DNA from: Syntrophomonadaceae bacterium
Lineage (GTDB): Bacteria > Bacillota > Syntrophomonadia > Syntrophomonadales > DTU052
Direction of reading: 5' to 3'
Length of the DNA stretch: 37,363 bases
Assembly: GCA_012728655.1 (NCBI GenBank)
Contig: JAAYEQ010000033.1
Span: forward strand, 1 to 37,363
Shown here: positions 19,643 to 31,069 of the stretch, piece after piece
How the letters are laid out: every line of letters begins with the position of its first letter
How positions within the stretch are numbered: position 1 is the first letter of the stretch
The notes under the pieces: generated by a model
Seen by the model: the letters and a program-made list of their open reading frames with translations, nothing else
The model's database searches: none
What the model was told of the DNA's origin: nothing
Made by a program: the position numbers and the translations under genes

Positions 19643-20289
19643 CAGCAGCCATTGATGAATTGAAGTTTACCGAGGGACTCATACCGGCTATTATCCAGGA
19701 TGCGGTCAGTAAAGAAGTCTTGATGATGGCCTACATGAACCGGGAGGCCCTGGAACGCACCCTGGCGACCGGGGAGACCTGGTTTTATTCGCGCAGCCGC
19801 GGCCAGCTCTGGCACAAAGGAGAGACCTCCGGTCACGTGCAAAAGGTGGTAGAAATCCGCTATGACTGCGATAATGATACCCTCCTGGTGCTGGTGGAGG
19901 CAGCCGGACCGGCATGCCACACCGGACACAATACCTGCTTTTACCGTAACCTGCAGGGGGAGGAAACGGAGCCCCTGCTCTTTGAACCCGATGAGGTATA
20001 TGGAGCCGGATCGGGCATGATCTTGAATGAGCTGCAGGAGGTAATCCGGAGTCGCTACGAAGAAAGGCCGGAAGGCTCTTATACCGCCTACCTCTTCAAC
20101 CAGGGGATTGACAAGATCCTGAAAAAAGTCGGCGAGGAAAGCGCCGAGGTAATTATTGCCGCCAAAAACTCGGACAAGGGAGAACTTGTTTACGAGATAT
20201 CGGACCTGATTTATCACCTGATGGTGCTGATGACCGAAAAAAATATAAGCCTGGCAGATGTATTCAAGGAACTTCGGGGGCGGAGGTAG
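19639..20289 (+). CDS. hisI: Bifunctional PR-AMP cyclohydrolase / PR-ATP pyrophosphatase HisIE
   Basis: This 216-residue fusion carries out steps two and three of histidine synthesis. The N-terminal HisI domain (about residues 1-115) includes [20 protein letters not shown] and the zinc/magnesium block [11 protein letters not shown] with CHTGHNTCF. The C-terminal HisE domain (about 125-216) has the MazG-like [23 protein letters not shown] 19639 overlaps the hisF stop as ATGA. It is the last his gene here; hisC and a histidinol-phosphatase are absent. Confidence 0.97.
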   Translation: MTAAIDELKFTEGLIPAIIQDAVSKEVLMMAYMNREALERTLATGETWFYSRSRGQLWHKGETSGHVQKVVEIRYDCDNDTLLVLVEAAGPACHTGHNTCFYRNLQGEETEPLLFEPDEVYGAGSGMILNELQEVIRSRYEERPEGSYTAYLFNQGIDKILKKVGEESAEVIIAAKNSDKGELVYEISDLIYHLMVLMTEKNISLADVFKELRGRR

Positions 20290-20387
20290 AATACTACAAA
20301 TTATAATAACGCAAACAGGAAAGTTGGATCCGGGACCTTAACCGTGCTGTGCCCAATGAACGGATGAACTGTCCTGGGAGGTACTTT

Positions 20388-21311
20388 ATGGCCGTAAAAA
20401 CCGGATTTACGGGAACTCCTGCCTTACCCTCCATCGACTTTGACGAATGTTCCGGATGTGGATTATGTGCCCGAGTATGCAAGAGCGAAACCCTCACCAT
20501 GGCAGAAGGACAGGTGCGGGTAAACCGTGATTCGGTGCTGGGATGCATTGGCTGCGGTCAGTGCATGATGGTTTGCCCTGTTGGGTGCCTGACAGTTGAG
20601 GGGAGGGATATCTCGCCCCGGGATCTTTTCAGTGTTCCCGGTAAAGACGGGCGGGCTACCCCCGAACAGTTGGAGGCATTGCTTTTTTCCCGGCGCAGCA
20701 TCAGGGAGTATGATGAAAGGGAAATCAGTCGGGAGACTATAGATAAAATCGTAAACATGGCTTCCTCCGCTCCTATGGGAATTCCTCCTTCTGATGTGGA
20801 AATCCTGATTTTTAGCGGCAGGGAAAAGGTTCAGGCCTTTGCCGATGATGTGATACAGTCTGTTATAAAGAGCAGGAGGTATATCAATCGCTTCACACTT
20901 CCTTTAATGCGCCCTTTTATTGGCAGGGAAGCTTGTGATTTTATGCAGAGCTTTGTCATCCCTGCGTTTGAATTGATTCCCCGATTGCGTAAACAGGGGA
21001 TCGATTGGCTTTTCTATAATGCACCGCTGGCTATGCTCTTTCATAGCTCGCCTTACGCCGATCCTCAGGACTCCGTGGTTGCTGCAACTTATGCCATGAT
21101 TGCCGGGCATTCGCTCGGGCTGGGCAGTTGCATGATAGGATTGGTATGTCCAGTTATAAAATATGATCGGAAGTTAAAAATGAAGTGGGGCATCCCCCTC
21201 AGGAATCAGTTTGGGATCGTAGTTATCTTTGGTTATCCTGACGTTGAGTATCAATGGGCCATCCGCCGCCGTTTCCGGAACGTGGTCTTTGCCGGGGAAA
21301 CGGATTGTTAA
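20388..21311 (+). CDS. Ferredoxin-nitroreductase fusion protein
   Basis: The 307-residue protein joins two [4Fe-4S] ferredoxin motifs (CSGCGLCARVC near residues 22-32 and CIGCGQCMMVC near 51-61) to a nitroreductase-type FMN domain beginning with FSRRSIREY near residues 98-106. Such fusions pass electrons from ferredoxin or Fe-S donors to flavin; the substrate is unknown. An upstream in-frame ATG at 20349 exists, but ATG 20388 has GGGAGG at proper spacing and gives a natural N-terminus. It stands alone between hisIE and pcrA. A nitroreductase in name only: nitro compounds need not be the substrate. Confidence 0.85.
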   Translation: MAVKTGFTGTPALPSIDFDECSGCGLCARVCKSETLTMAEGQVRVNRDSVLGCIGCGQCMMVCPVGCLTVEGRDISPRDLFSVPGKDGRATPEQLEALLFSRRSIREYDEREISRETIDKIVNMASSAPMGIPPSDVEILIFSGREKVQAFADDVIQSVIKSRRYINRFTLPLMRPFIGREACDFMQSFVIPAFELIPRLRKQGIDWLFYNAPLAMLFHSSPYADPQDSVVAATYAMIAGHSLGLGSCMIGLVCPVIKYDRKLKMKWGIPLRNQFGIVVIFGYPDVEYQWAIRRRFRNVVFAGETDC

Positions 21312-21480
21312 AACCAGGGTGACCATCGTTGACAGCAAAGGGGTCAGGGTTACAGAAAGCGACGGGCCGGTACAGGCTTTTGATTCCCGGATTTGGCCGG
21401 GTTTGCCGGGCGGTGCGAATACATAATGTTTTAACGTAATTTTAGTAATGATAATCAGATAACATCTAGGGGAGACTGCT

Positions 21481-23604
21481 ATGAACATTCTTGAAAACTT
21501 GAACGGGCCCCAGATTGAGGCGGTGACCCACCGCGAGGGACCCTGCTTGGTTCTGGCTGGAGCCGGAAGCGGAAAGACCAGAGTATTGACCAGGCGGGTG
21601 GCTTACCTGGTTGAGCAGGGGGTATCCCCTCACCAGATCATGGCCATAACCTTTACCAATAAGGCGGCCCAGGAGATGAAGGAACGGGTCATGGAACTGG
21701 TGCCCAGTTTCAACGGACAATGGATCCGGACTTTTCACTCCGCCTCTTTCCAGATCCTGCGCATGGAAATCGAGAAACTGGGGTTCCGCAATGGGTTCAC
21801 CATCCTGGATGAATCCGAGCAGAAGGCGGTCATTAAGGAATGCCTGCGCGATCTGCGGCGGCATGATACCAGGCCCGAGCTGATATCGTATTTAATCAAG
21901 CAGGCCAAGAACAGCCTGAGTGAGCCGGAGCAGTTCTTTGCCGGGATCAGGGCGGCTCCGCATCACCGCGATTTATACACCAAGATTTTCCGCTTGTACA
22001 GCAGCCGCCTGCGGGAGTTGAACGCCCTTGATTTTGAGGATTTGATCGGGCTGACAGTAAAGCTGTTCCGGGAATACCCGGCGGTTCTGCGTTCCTATCA
22101 GGAAAGATTTCCTTACATTATGGTCGATGAGTACCAGGACACCAATTATGCCCAGTTTGTATGGACCAAACTCCTTGCCGGGGAAAACGGCAACGTGTTT
22201 GTGGTCGGGGATCCTGACCAGTCCATTTACAGCTGGCGGGGTGCCGAGCCCTATAATATAGAAAGGTTTATCGATACTTACCCGCAGGCCAAAGTGATCA
22301 AGCTGGAAAAGAACTACCGCTCCACCCGGTACATCCTGGAGGCTGCCAACGCCGTCATCCATAACAACACCGGACGTATGAAGAAGGAGCTTTACACCGA
22401 TAATCCCCAGGGAGAGAAGCTGCTGCAGTTCGGTGCGGCCAGTCACCAGCAGGAGGCGGAGTTTATCGCCCATTATATTCGGCAACTGGTCAAAGAGGGG
22501 GGATACCGGTATCAGGATATTGCCATCTTTTACCGGGTTCACGCCCAATCAAGGACCATTGAGGAGGCCCTGAACCGCTATTTCATTCCCTACCGAATTG
22601 TGGGGGCCAAAAAGTTCTACCAGCGCAAGGAGATCAAGGATATCCTCGCTTACCTGAGGCTGGTTGTAAATCCTTCCGACCGGATGAGCTTCAGGAGAGC
22701 CATCAACACGCCCCGCCGCGGGATTGGGGAAGTGACCATCAAGAAGCTGGAGGACCTGAGTACCGCCACTATGAAACCCATTGTGGTGACCCTGGGAAAT
22801 ATCAAGGACGTGAAAGGATTTTCCTCCAAAATTAAGAATGCCCTGCAGGAGTTTTACGGAATGATAACCTACCTGCAAGAGCTTCGGTCCCGGGTTTCCC
22901 TGGCCCAACTGCTGGAAGAAACCCTTAATCTCAGCGGCTATATTGAGGATCTCAGGGTGAACGATGATCTGGACGCGGAGGAGAGGATAGAAAACCTGCA
23001 GGAGCTGAAATCCCTGATGGTAGAGTTCGAAAGGGAAGGGCAGCAGGATCTGGCCGACTTCCTGACCGAGGTGGCTCTCCTGCAGGAATCTGATGATATT
23101 GACTATTCGGATGCGGTCACGATGATGACCCTGCATGGAGCCAAAGGCCTGGAATTTCCGGTAGTGTTCATGACCGGCATGGAGGAAGGCATTTTCCCTT
23201 CCTACCGGGCTGAGACCCATGAGGAGATTGAAGAGGAGCGCCGGCTCTGTTACGTGGGAATAACCAGAGCCCGGGAGAGGCTTATTTTCAGCCGGGCAGT
23301 AAAACGGATCATGAACGGGATCGATCGCTCCAACATGCCCAGCCGGTTCCTGAAAGAGATACCCGGCGAATTATTTGTTCCCTTTATCCAACAGGGAGGC
23401 AAAATCAACCTGGTTCCATCGAAGGTGGATGGCCGGGTGAGCAACCTCCGAGAAGGTGATTTGGTACAGCACCAGAAATTCGGACGTGGTTTGGTAACCA
23501 AGGTTATGGCGGATGATATCGCCGTGGTGGACTTTGGGGAGTCAGGGATAAAGACGCTCAACACTTACATGGCCCCCATGGTTAAACTGGTCCAGGAGGT
23601 TTAG
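21481..23604 (+). CDS. pcrA: ATP-dependent DNA helicase PcrA
   Basis: PcrA is a 3'-5' superfamily 1 helicase used in repair and plasmid replication. The 707-residue protein has motif I GAGSGKTRVLT near residues 27-37, motif Ia TFTNKAAQEM, Walker B in VDEYQDTN, motif III GDPDQSIYSWRGA, motif V LHGAKGLEFPVVF and motif VI CYVGITRARERL. The C-terminal REGDLVQHQKFGRGLVTKV segment is the PcrA/UvrD Tudor-like tail that contacts RNA polymerase. GGGGAG precedes ATG 21481. The order pcrA-ligA-gatC is common in Firmicutes. Confidence 0.96.
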   Translation: MNILENLNGPQIEAVTHREGPCLVLAGAGSGKTRVLTRRVAYLVEQGVSPHQIMAITFTNKAAQEMKERVMELVPSFNGQWIRTFHSASFQILRMEIEKLGFRNGFTILDESEQKAVIKECLRDLRRHDTRPELISYLIKQAKNSLSEPEQFFAGIRAAPHHRDLYTKIFRLYSSRLRELNALDFEDLIGLTVKLFREYPAVLRSYQERFPYIMVDEYQDTNYAQFVWTKLLAGENGNVFVVGDPDQSIYSWRGAEPYNIERFIDTYPQAKVIKLEKNYRSTRYILEAANAVIHNNTGRMKKELYTDNPQGEKLLQFGAASHQQEAEFIAHYIRQLVKEGGYRYQDIAIFYRVHAQSRTIEEALNRYFIPYRIVGAKKFYQRKEIKDILAYLRLVVNPSDRMSFRRAINTPRRGIGEVTIKKLEDLSTATMKPIVVTLGNIKDVKGFSSKIKNALQEFYGMITYLQELRSRVSLAQLLEETLNLSGYIEDLRVNDDLDAEERIENLQELKSLMVEFEREGQQDLADFLTEVALLQESDDIDYSDAVTMMTLHGAKGLEFPVVFMTGMEEGIFPSYRAETHEEIEEERRLCYVGITRARERLIFSRAVKRIMNGIDRSNMPSRFLKEIPGELFVPFIQQGGKINLVPSKVDGRVSNLREGDLVQHQKFGRGLVTKVMADDIAVVDFGESGIKTLNTYMAPMVKLVQEV

Positions 23605-25596
<1,992 letters not shown>

Positions 25597-25673
25597 GCTG
25601 CGCCCATTGCATGACCTGCGATGAATATCCTTTCGCCGTATCATATCACATTGTGGAATCCAATTTCATTTTC

Positions 25674-25682
25674 TGTTATAAT
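25674..25682 (+). promoter_or_regulatory. Extended -10 promoter of gatCAB copy 1
   Basis: TGTTATAAT is a consensus extended -10 (TGn plus TATAAT at 25677-25682). There is no well-placed -35; TTGTGG at 25651-25656 is 20 bases away. It lies in the 122-base gap between ligA and gatC and gives the first gat operon its own transcription start. Confidence 0.6.
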
Positions 25683-25718
25683 ACAGGGCACCAGGGCTTA
25701 AGACAGGAGGGATATGCT

Positions 25719-26003
25719 TTGGCCTTGACCATTGAGGAAGTGGAACACGTAGCCCGTTTGGCCCGGTTAAACCTTCCTGCTGAAGAAAAAAATATGTATG
25801 CCCAGCAGCTCAGTTCGATTCTCGATTTTTTTACGATACTCAACCGCCTTCCCACCGACGGAGTTGAGCCGTTGGCCCACGTCCTTCCGCTTTTCAACGT
25901 GATGCGAGCAGACGAGACCGGACCGTCGCTCCCCCGGGATGAGGCGATGGCCAATGCCCCTCTCGCCGAGGACGGGCAGTTTAAGGTACCGAAGATAGTT
26001 TAA
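25719..26003 (+). CDS. gatC: Aminoacyl-tRNA amidotransferase subunit C, copy 1
   Basis: GatC is a small stabilising subunit that wraps around the GatA-GatB interface. TTG 25719, with AGGAGG 8 bases before, gives 94 residues starting with TIEEVEHVARLARL, the normal N-terminus. The reading frame is open further upstream to 25611, but that extension passes through the promoter and has no homology to the family. It has the conserved EPLAHVLPLFNVMRADE segment and the C-terminal FKVPKIV. The TTG start has an exact counterpart in copy 2. Confidence 0.93.
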   Translation: MALTIEEVEHVARLARLNLPAEEKNMYAQQLSSILDFFTILNRLPTDGVEPLAHVLPLFNVMRADETGPSLPRDEAMANAPLAEDGQFKVPKIV

Positions 26004-26018
26004 TTGAGGAGGATATCA

Positions 26019-27470
26019 TTGGAGCTTTACCAATACACGGTTCAGGAAATCGGAGAAATGTTGGCACGGCGGGAAGTTACGGCCAGTGAAGTCCTGGCGG
26101 CTTCAGCCGAGCGTATCGGCCGGGTAGAGAGCAGGATCCATGCGTTTATAACCCTTACCCTGGAAGAGGCCGAGAAGACGGCAAAAGAACTGGATGCACG
26201 GGATGAGATCGGCGGACTCGCGGGGATCCCCTGCGGGATCAAGGATAACCTCTGTACCCGGGGAGTCAGGACCACCTGTGCATCGGAGATGCTGGAAGAC
26301 TTCGTCCCGCCCTATGATGCCACGGCGGTTAAAAAGCTTAAAGCCGCCGGAGCGGTGATGGTCGGCAAATTGAATATGGATGAGTTCGCCATGGGCTCCT
26401 CTACTGAGAACTCCGGTTTTTTCCCTACCCACAATCCCTGGGACCTGACCCGGGTTCCGGGAGGTTCCTCAGGCGGAGCCGCCGCAGCGGTAGCGGCCGG
26501 AGAGGTCTTCTATGCGCTGGCATCGGACACCGGCGGATCGATAAGACAGCCGGCTTCCTTCTGCGGGGTGGTGGGGATGAAGCCTACCTATGGACGGGTG
26601 TCAAGATTTGGTCTGGTGGCCTTCGCCTCCTCCCTGGACCAGGTCGGTCCGATAACCAGAACGGTAACCGACTGCGCTCTGGTCATGAACGCCATCTGCG
26701 GACACGACCATCTGGATTCCACCAGCCTGAAGGTTCCGGTGCCTGATTATACCAAGGATCTACAGGAAGGGATTAAAGGCTTAAAGATAGGTTTTCCCCG
26801 GGAGTACTTCCAGGAAGGGGTGGACCGGGGAGTCAGAGATACCATAATGAAGGCTCTCCTCAAGTTTGAAGAACTGGGAGCGGTGGTGGAAGAGACCAGC
26901 CTGCCCCACAGCGAGTATGCCCTTCCGACATATTACATCATTGCTCCATCGGAAGCCAGCTCCAACCTGGCTCGCTTCGACGGGGTAAGATACGGTTACC
27001 GTGACGGGAACGCCCGGGATACGGTAGAGATGTTCAGCAGCACCCGGGCGCGGGGGTTTGGCCCCGAGGTTATACGCCGGGTGATGCTGGGTACCTATGC
27101 CTTGAGTTCCGGGTACTATGACGCCTACTACCTGAAGGCCTTGAAGGTGCGGCGGCTAATCAAGGAAGACTTCGACCGGGCGTTTGAACGGTACGATATT
27201 CTGGCTTCTCCCACCACTACATCCACCGCCTTCCGCATTGGGGAGAAGGCTCAGGATCCTCTGACTATGTATATGTCGGATATGCTGACCATACCGGTCA
27301 ACCTGGCAGGGATTCCCTCCATTTCGATTCCCGGAGGTTTCATTGACAATCTGCCGGTGGGGCTGCAGCTTATGGGCCCTCCGCTGTCGGAAGCGACTCT
27401 TCTCAAGGCGGCCTACGCCTTCGAGCAGGCCACTGATTACCATCTGCGCACACCCGTACTGGAGGTGTAG
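26019..27470 (+). CDS. gatA: Glutamyl/aspartyl-tRNA amidotransferase subunit A, copy 1
   Basis: GatA hydrolyses glutamine and passes ammonia to GatB. The 483-residue protein belongs to the amidase-signature family and keeps the whole Ser-cisSer-Lys triad: Lys75 in GIKDN, Ser150 in PGGSSGG and Ser174 in [10 protein letters not shown]. These equal Lys79, Ser154 and Ser178 of Staphylococcus aureus GatA. The Arg354 equivalent of the glutamine-binding Arg358 is also present (VIRRVMLGT), as is the DPLTMY loop. TTG 26019 has GAGGAGG upstream. This copy should be an active glutaminase. Confidence 0.96.
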   Translation: MELYQYTVQEIGEMLARREVTASEVLAASAERIGRVESRIHAFITLTLEEAEKTAKELDARDEIGGLAGIPCGIKDNLCTRGVRTTCASEMLEDFVPPYDATAVKKLKAAGAVMVGKLNMDEFAMGSSTENSGFFPTHNPWDLTRVPGGSSGGAAAAVAAGEVFYALASDTGGSIRQPASFCGVVGMKPTYGRVSRFGLVAFASSLDQVGPITRTVTDCALVMNAICGHDHLDSTSLKVPVPDYTKDLQEGIKGLKIGFPREYFQEGVDRGVRDTIMKALLKFEELGAVVEETSLPHSEYALPTYYIIAPSEASSNLARFDGVRYGYRDGNARDTVEMFSSTRARGFGPEVIRRVMLGTYALSSGYYDAYYLKALKVRRLIKEDFDRAFERYDILASPTTTSTAFRIGEKAQDPLTMYMSDMLTIPVNLAGIPSISIPGGFIDNLPVGLQLMGPPLSEATLLKAAYAFEQATDYHLRTPVLEV

Positions 27471-27473
27471 ATC

Positions 27474-28922
27474 ATGACCGATAAATATGAAGCGGTAATA
27501 GGGCTGGAAGTGCATGTTGAACTCAAGACCAAATCCAAAGCCTTTTGCCACTGTGCCACCTCCTTCGGGGCTGAACCCAACACCCATGTATGTCCGATTT
27601 GCCTGGGAATGCCCGGGGTGCTGCCGGTTCTGAACCGGCAGATGGTGGAATATGCACTGATGACCGCTCTGGCCCTGAACTGCCGGATTGCCGATTACTG
27701 CAAGTTTGACCGCAAAAATTACTTCTATCCCGACCTGCCCAAGAACTATCAAATTTCCCAGTACGACCTGCCGATAGCCAGAAGCGGCAGCCTGGTGATA
27801 GAAACCAAGAACGGACAAAGAGCCATAGGGATTAACCGGGTACATATGGAAGAGGATGCCGGGAAACTGGTTCACAAGGGCAACATAATAACCACCCCCT
27901 ATTCCCTGGTGGATCTGAACCGGGCGGGCACTCCGCTGCTGGAGATTGTATCCGAGCCTGATTTGAGGTCCCCCGGGGAAGCCAGGGTATATATGGAGCA
28001 ACTCCGTTTGATTCTTCTCTATCTGGGGGTATCGGACTGCAAGATGGAGGAGGGTTCCCTGCGCTGTGATGCCAATATATCCGTAAGACCGCAGGGACAG
28101 CAGCAGTTGGGAACCAAGACGGAGATCAAGAACCTTAATTCCTTCCGGTCCCTGGAGCGGGCCCTTGATTACGAGATAACACGGCAGATTGAAGCCCTGG
28201 CGCAAGGCGAGCGTATAATTCAGGAGACCAGGACCTGGGACGAAGACCGACAGGTCACCATGAGTATGCGCTCCAAAGAAGAAGCCCATGATTACCGTTA
28301 CTTCCCGGATCCGGACCTGCCTCCCTTGCGCATTGACCGGGACTGGGTGGAGAGGGTGCGCCGGAGTCTCCCCGAACTCCCGGAGCAGGCGCGCCGCCGT
28401 CTGTCCGAGGAATACAACCTGAGTCGGTATGATGCCCTCTTGCTCACCGCATCCAAGGATATCCTGGATTTCTTCGATGATTGTGTTGCTCGGTACCCCA
28501 AACCCAAAGTGGTTGCCAACTGGATCACGGGCGACCTGGCCCGGCTTTTAAATCAGAGCAAGCTGGAGATCGGGGATTGCAGGGTAACACCGGCATTGCT
28601 GGTCGGGCTCTTAAAACTTCTGGATGAAGGAACTATAAGCGGGAAAATCGCCAAAGCGGTTTTGGAGGAGATGTTCACCACCGGTGAGGCCCCGGACAAG
28701 ATCGTAAAAGACCGGAGGCTGATACAGATCTCGGATGAATCGGCTGTAAAAGCAATAGTGGATGAGGTCATTGCCGGAAATCCGAAGGTAGTGGAAGACT
28801 TTAGGAACGGCAAGGACAAAGCCCTCGGGTTCCTGGTGGGTCAGGTGATGAAAGCCAGCAAGGGTAAGGCCAACCCGGAACTGGTCAACCGGCTCCTGAG
28901 GGAAGAACTGTCCCGCAGGTAG
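27474..28922 (+). CDS. gatB: Glutamyl/aspartyl-tRNA amidotransferase subunit B, copy 1
   Basis: GatB binds the misacylated tRNA, phosphorylates its Glu or Asp side chain and transfers ammonia. The 482-residue protein begins [15 protein letters not shown] with the metal-binding His14 and has HMEEDAGK and EIVSEPD acidic motifs of the kinase site. Four cysteines (25, 27, 40, 43) form the zinc knuckle seen in many GatB proteins. The C-terminal YqeY-like tail ends [24 protein letters not shown] 27474 is 3 bases after the gatA stop. Confidence 0.96.
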   Translation: MTDKYEAVIGLEVHVELKTKSKAFCHCATSFGAEPNTHVCPICLGMPGVLPVLNRQMVEYALMTALALNCRIADYCKFDRKNYFYPDLPKNYQISQYDLPIARSGSLVIETKNGQRAIGINRVHMEEDAGKLVHKGNIITTPYSLVDLNRAGTPLLEIVSEPDLRSPGEARVYMEQLRLILLYLGVSDCKMEEGSLRCDANISVRPQGQQQLGTKTEIKNLNSFRSLERALDYEITRQIEALAQGERIIQETRTWDEDRQVTMSMRSKEEAHDYRYFPDPDLPPLRIDRDWVERVRRSLPELPEQARRRLSEEYNLSRYDALLLTASKDILDFFDDCVARYPKPKVVANWITGDLARLLNQSKLEIGDCRVTPALLVGLLKLLDEGTISGKIAKAVLEEMFTTGEAPDKIVKDRRLIQISDESAVKAIVDEVIAGNPKVVEDFRNGKDKALGFLVGQVMKASKGKANPELVNRLLREELSRR

Positions 28923-29331
28923 CAAAGCCTCTAGCCGCTCGGCGATGAAGAAGAGCAACAAGCGGGGGCGAAAAACCTCGATGGAGGATTTTGAACGCTG
29001 CTGGTCCAATTCATAATTGCCAGATGCTTGACGGGCGAAAAGCCACGATGCAGAATTATGGACTCGAACAGAGCTCACAGGTTTCGCCTCCGATGTTATA
29101 AATACGCTTAAAGAGGATTGTTGGCCCCGACCGAGGGCGCTATCCCGGACCGGCCCCACCGGCCTTCCTACCTCCTTGCATAAATATTAATCACCAAGAG
29201 CAGACATTCCCCTCTTTACCTACCCCTATCGCGGTACCGCTTGTTGACTTTTCCACAAGATTTATAGCGGGGGACTCGGCCTTTCTGATATAATACTGTG
29301 CATGAAGATTCGGGATAGGGAGGAAAGGCCG
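28923..29331. other. Intergenic region between the two gatCAB operons
   Basis: These 409 bases hold the copy 2 promoter near the 3' end. The rest shows no convincing gene, tRNA or terminator. A 182-codon frame on the minus strand (28611-29159) runs across it, but it is mostly antisense to gatB copy 1 and has no recognisable features. The small hairpin GGCGAAAAGCC (around 29034-29044) and the AT-rich ATAAATATTAAT are the only local structure I noted. It may be the scar of the tandem duplication. Confidence 0.5.
29286..29294 (+). promoter_or_regulatory. Extended -10 promoter of gatCAB copy 2
   Basis: TGATATAAT is a consensus extended -10 (TATAAT at 29289-29294) without a -35 at normal spacing; TTGACT at 29244-29249 is too far away. 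The same type of element precedes copy 1, so the second operon can be transcribed by itself. Confidence 0.6.
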
Positions 29332-29616
29332 TTGGCTTTAACTGAAAAGGATGTTGAACGCCTGTCCGTTTTGGCTCGGATAAGCCTTACCGAGGAAGAG
29401 AAGAAAGCATTTGCCCGGCAGATGAGTTCGATCCTGGATTCTGCTGCCGTGCTCGATGAGCTGTCAACCGACCGGATAGAGCCGCTCATCTATGTCCTTT
29501 CCAAATACAACGTGATGCGGGATGATAAGGTGCGTCCCTCCCTCGCCAATGATGAAGCTCTGGCCAATGCCCCTCTTAAAGAGGATGCGATGTTCAAGGT
29601 GCCGAGATTAATATAA
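29332..29616 (+). CDS. gatC: Amidotransferase subunit C paralogue, copy 2
   Basis: A second GatC of 94 residues, starting at TTG 29332 with AGGGAGG 8 bases before, exactly as in copy 1. An ATG at 29302 is in frame but would fall right at the expected transcription start. The protein is clearly homologous to copy 1 (ALTEKDVERLSVLARISL), but the usual HVLP segment reads YVLS here, changing a conserved histidine and proline near residue 65. The C-terminal FKVPRLI is kept. It is probably a partner for the divergent GatA that follows. Confidence 0.88.
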   Translation: MALTEKDVERLSVLARISLTEEEKKAFARQMSSILDSAAVLDELSTDRIEPLIYVLSKYNVMRDDKVRPSLANDEALANAPLKEDAMFKVPRLI

Positions 29617-29629
29617 GGAGGAACCCCTG

Positions 29630-31066
29630 GTGAATCTCTACCACTTAACCGTTCATAAAGCAGCAGAGATGTTGAACCGGCGGGAGATTAAAGCGCAGGA
29701 AGTGCTGGAAGCCGTCTCCCGGCGTATTGACCTGGTTGAAAACAAGATCAAAGCCTTCATTACTCTTACCCTGGATCAGGCGGAGAAAAAGGCAAAGGAG
29801 CTTGACGACCGCCATGAATTCACTGGTCTGGGGGGAATCCCTTATGGTGTGCAGGACAACCTCTGTACCCTGGGAGTAACGACCACCTGTGCTTCGAAGA
29901 TGCTGGAAGGCTTTATTCCCCCGTACGATGCCACGGCGGTGGGCAGGCTGAAAGCGGCGGGGGCCGTAATGGTGGGCAAGCTGAACATGGATGAGTTCGG
30001 CATGGGGCACTTTACAGAAACCTCCTGTTTTCATCCCACTAATAATCCCTGGGATCTCACCCGGGTTGCGGGCGGTTCTTCCGGGGGAGCGGCCGCAGCG
30101 GTGGCGGCCGGGGAAGTGTATTATGCCCTGGCTTCGGATACCGGCGGCAGCCTGAGACAGTCCGCGGCTTACTGCGGGGTGGTGGGGATGAGACCCACCT
30201 ACGGGCGGGTTTCCCGTTACGGCCTGGTGGCCGTGGCTTCATCCATGGATCAGGTGGGGCCGGTGACCAGGAACGTTACCGACTGCGCTCTGGTGCTGAA
30301 CCTTATCTGCGGTTACGATGGTCTTGATTCCAACAGCCTGGAGGCGGAGGTGCCCGATTACCGCGGTTACCTGGAAACCAACCTCAAGGGGATGAGGATC
30401 GGGTTCCCCCGGGAGTATTTTGAGAACTATGTTGATGAATCCGTTAGAGATGCGGTGAAAAAAGCCCTGTTAAAGTACGAAGAACTGGGGGCGGTGGTGG
30501 AAGAAACCGGACTTCCTCACAGCAAGTATGCCCTTCCCGTATTCCGGCTGCTGGCATCAGCGGAAGCCAGCTCCAACATGGCCCGCTTTGACGGGGTGAG
30601 GTACGGTTATCGGGACGAAGAGGCACAGGACATAGCGGAGATGATGAGCAATTCCCGCGGTCGGGGCTTCGGACCTGAGGTGAAGCGCAACATCCTGCTG
30701 GGGACCTATGTCCTGAGCAAGGAGCAGTATGACACTTACTATTTACGGGCAATGAAGGTACGGCGTCTGATCAAGGAAGACTTTGACCGGGCGTTTGAGA
30801 AATACGATCTTTTGGTGGCGCCGACTACGGCCACGGTTGCTTTTCCCCGCGGCGAAAGGAATGAAGACCTGTCAGACCTGCTCACCATACCGGCCAGCCT
30901 GGCCGGTATCCCGGCCATGTCCATTCCCGGGGGGATGGTGGACGGTCTGCCGGTGGGATTGCAGCTCATGGGCCCGAGGCTGGCGGAAGGAACCCTGCTT
31001 AAAGCGGCCTATGCTTTTGAACAGGCTGCGGATTACCATTTGCGCACACCCGTACTGGAGGTATAG
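29630..31066 (+). CDS. gatA: Divergent GatA paralogue lacking glutaminase residues, copy 2
   Basis: This 478-residue protein aligns with copy 1 along its length and is in frame throughout, but the glutaminase site is altered. The triad lysine is Gln75 (codon CAG at 29852-29854; GVQDN instead of GIKDN). The Arg equal to S. aureus Arg358, which holds the glutamine carboxylate, is Asn354. The GS of the GGSTETS motif is His127-Phe128. PGGSSGG reads AGGSSGG and GGSIRQPA reads GGSLRQSA. The DPLTMY loop is deleted. Ser150 and Ser174 remain. Known amidase-signature enzymes need the lysine, so it should be inactive or very weak as a glutaminase. It may scaffold GatB or bind another ligand. GTG 29630 has AAGGAGG upstream. 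Confidence 0.9.
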   Translation: MNLYHLTVHKAAEMLNRREIKAQEVLEAVSRRIDLVENKIKAFITLTLDQAEKKAKELDDRHEFTGLGGIPYGVQDNLCTLGVTTTCASKMLEGFIPPYDATAVGRLKAAGAVMVGKLNMDEFGMGHFTETSCFHPTNNPWDLTRVAGGSSGGAAAAVAAGEVYYALASDTGGSLRQSAAYCGVVGMRPTYGRVSRYGLVAVASSMDQVGPVTRNVTDCALVLNLICGYDGLDSNSLEAEVPDYRGYLETNLKGMRIGFPREYFENYVDESVRDAVKKALLKYEELGAVVEETGLPHSKYALPVFRLLASAEASSNMARFDGVRYGYRDEEAQDIAEMMSNSRGRGFGPEVKRNILLGTYVLSKEQYDTYYLRAMKVRRLIKEDFDRAFEKYDLLVAPTTATVAFPRGERNEDLSDLLTIPASLAGIPAMSIPGGMVDGLPVGLQLMGPRLAEGTLLKAAYAFEQAADYHLRTPVLEV

Positions 31067-31069
31067 ATC

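Noticed and set aside
27156-28289. A 377-codon minus-strand open frame opposite gatA/gatB copy 1
   Set aside because: Antisense shadow of two well-supported genes, and no recognisable protein features.
29034-29100. A tRNA-like TGGACTCGAAC string resembling the complement of a T-arm
   Set aside because: No acceptor stem, D-arm or anticodon arm can be built around it on either strand.
28611-29159. A 182-codon minus-strand frame crossing the gat spacer
   Set aside because: Mostly opposite gatB, no ribosome binding site or known motif seen; left as unexplained spacer.
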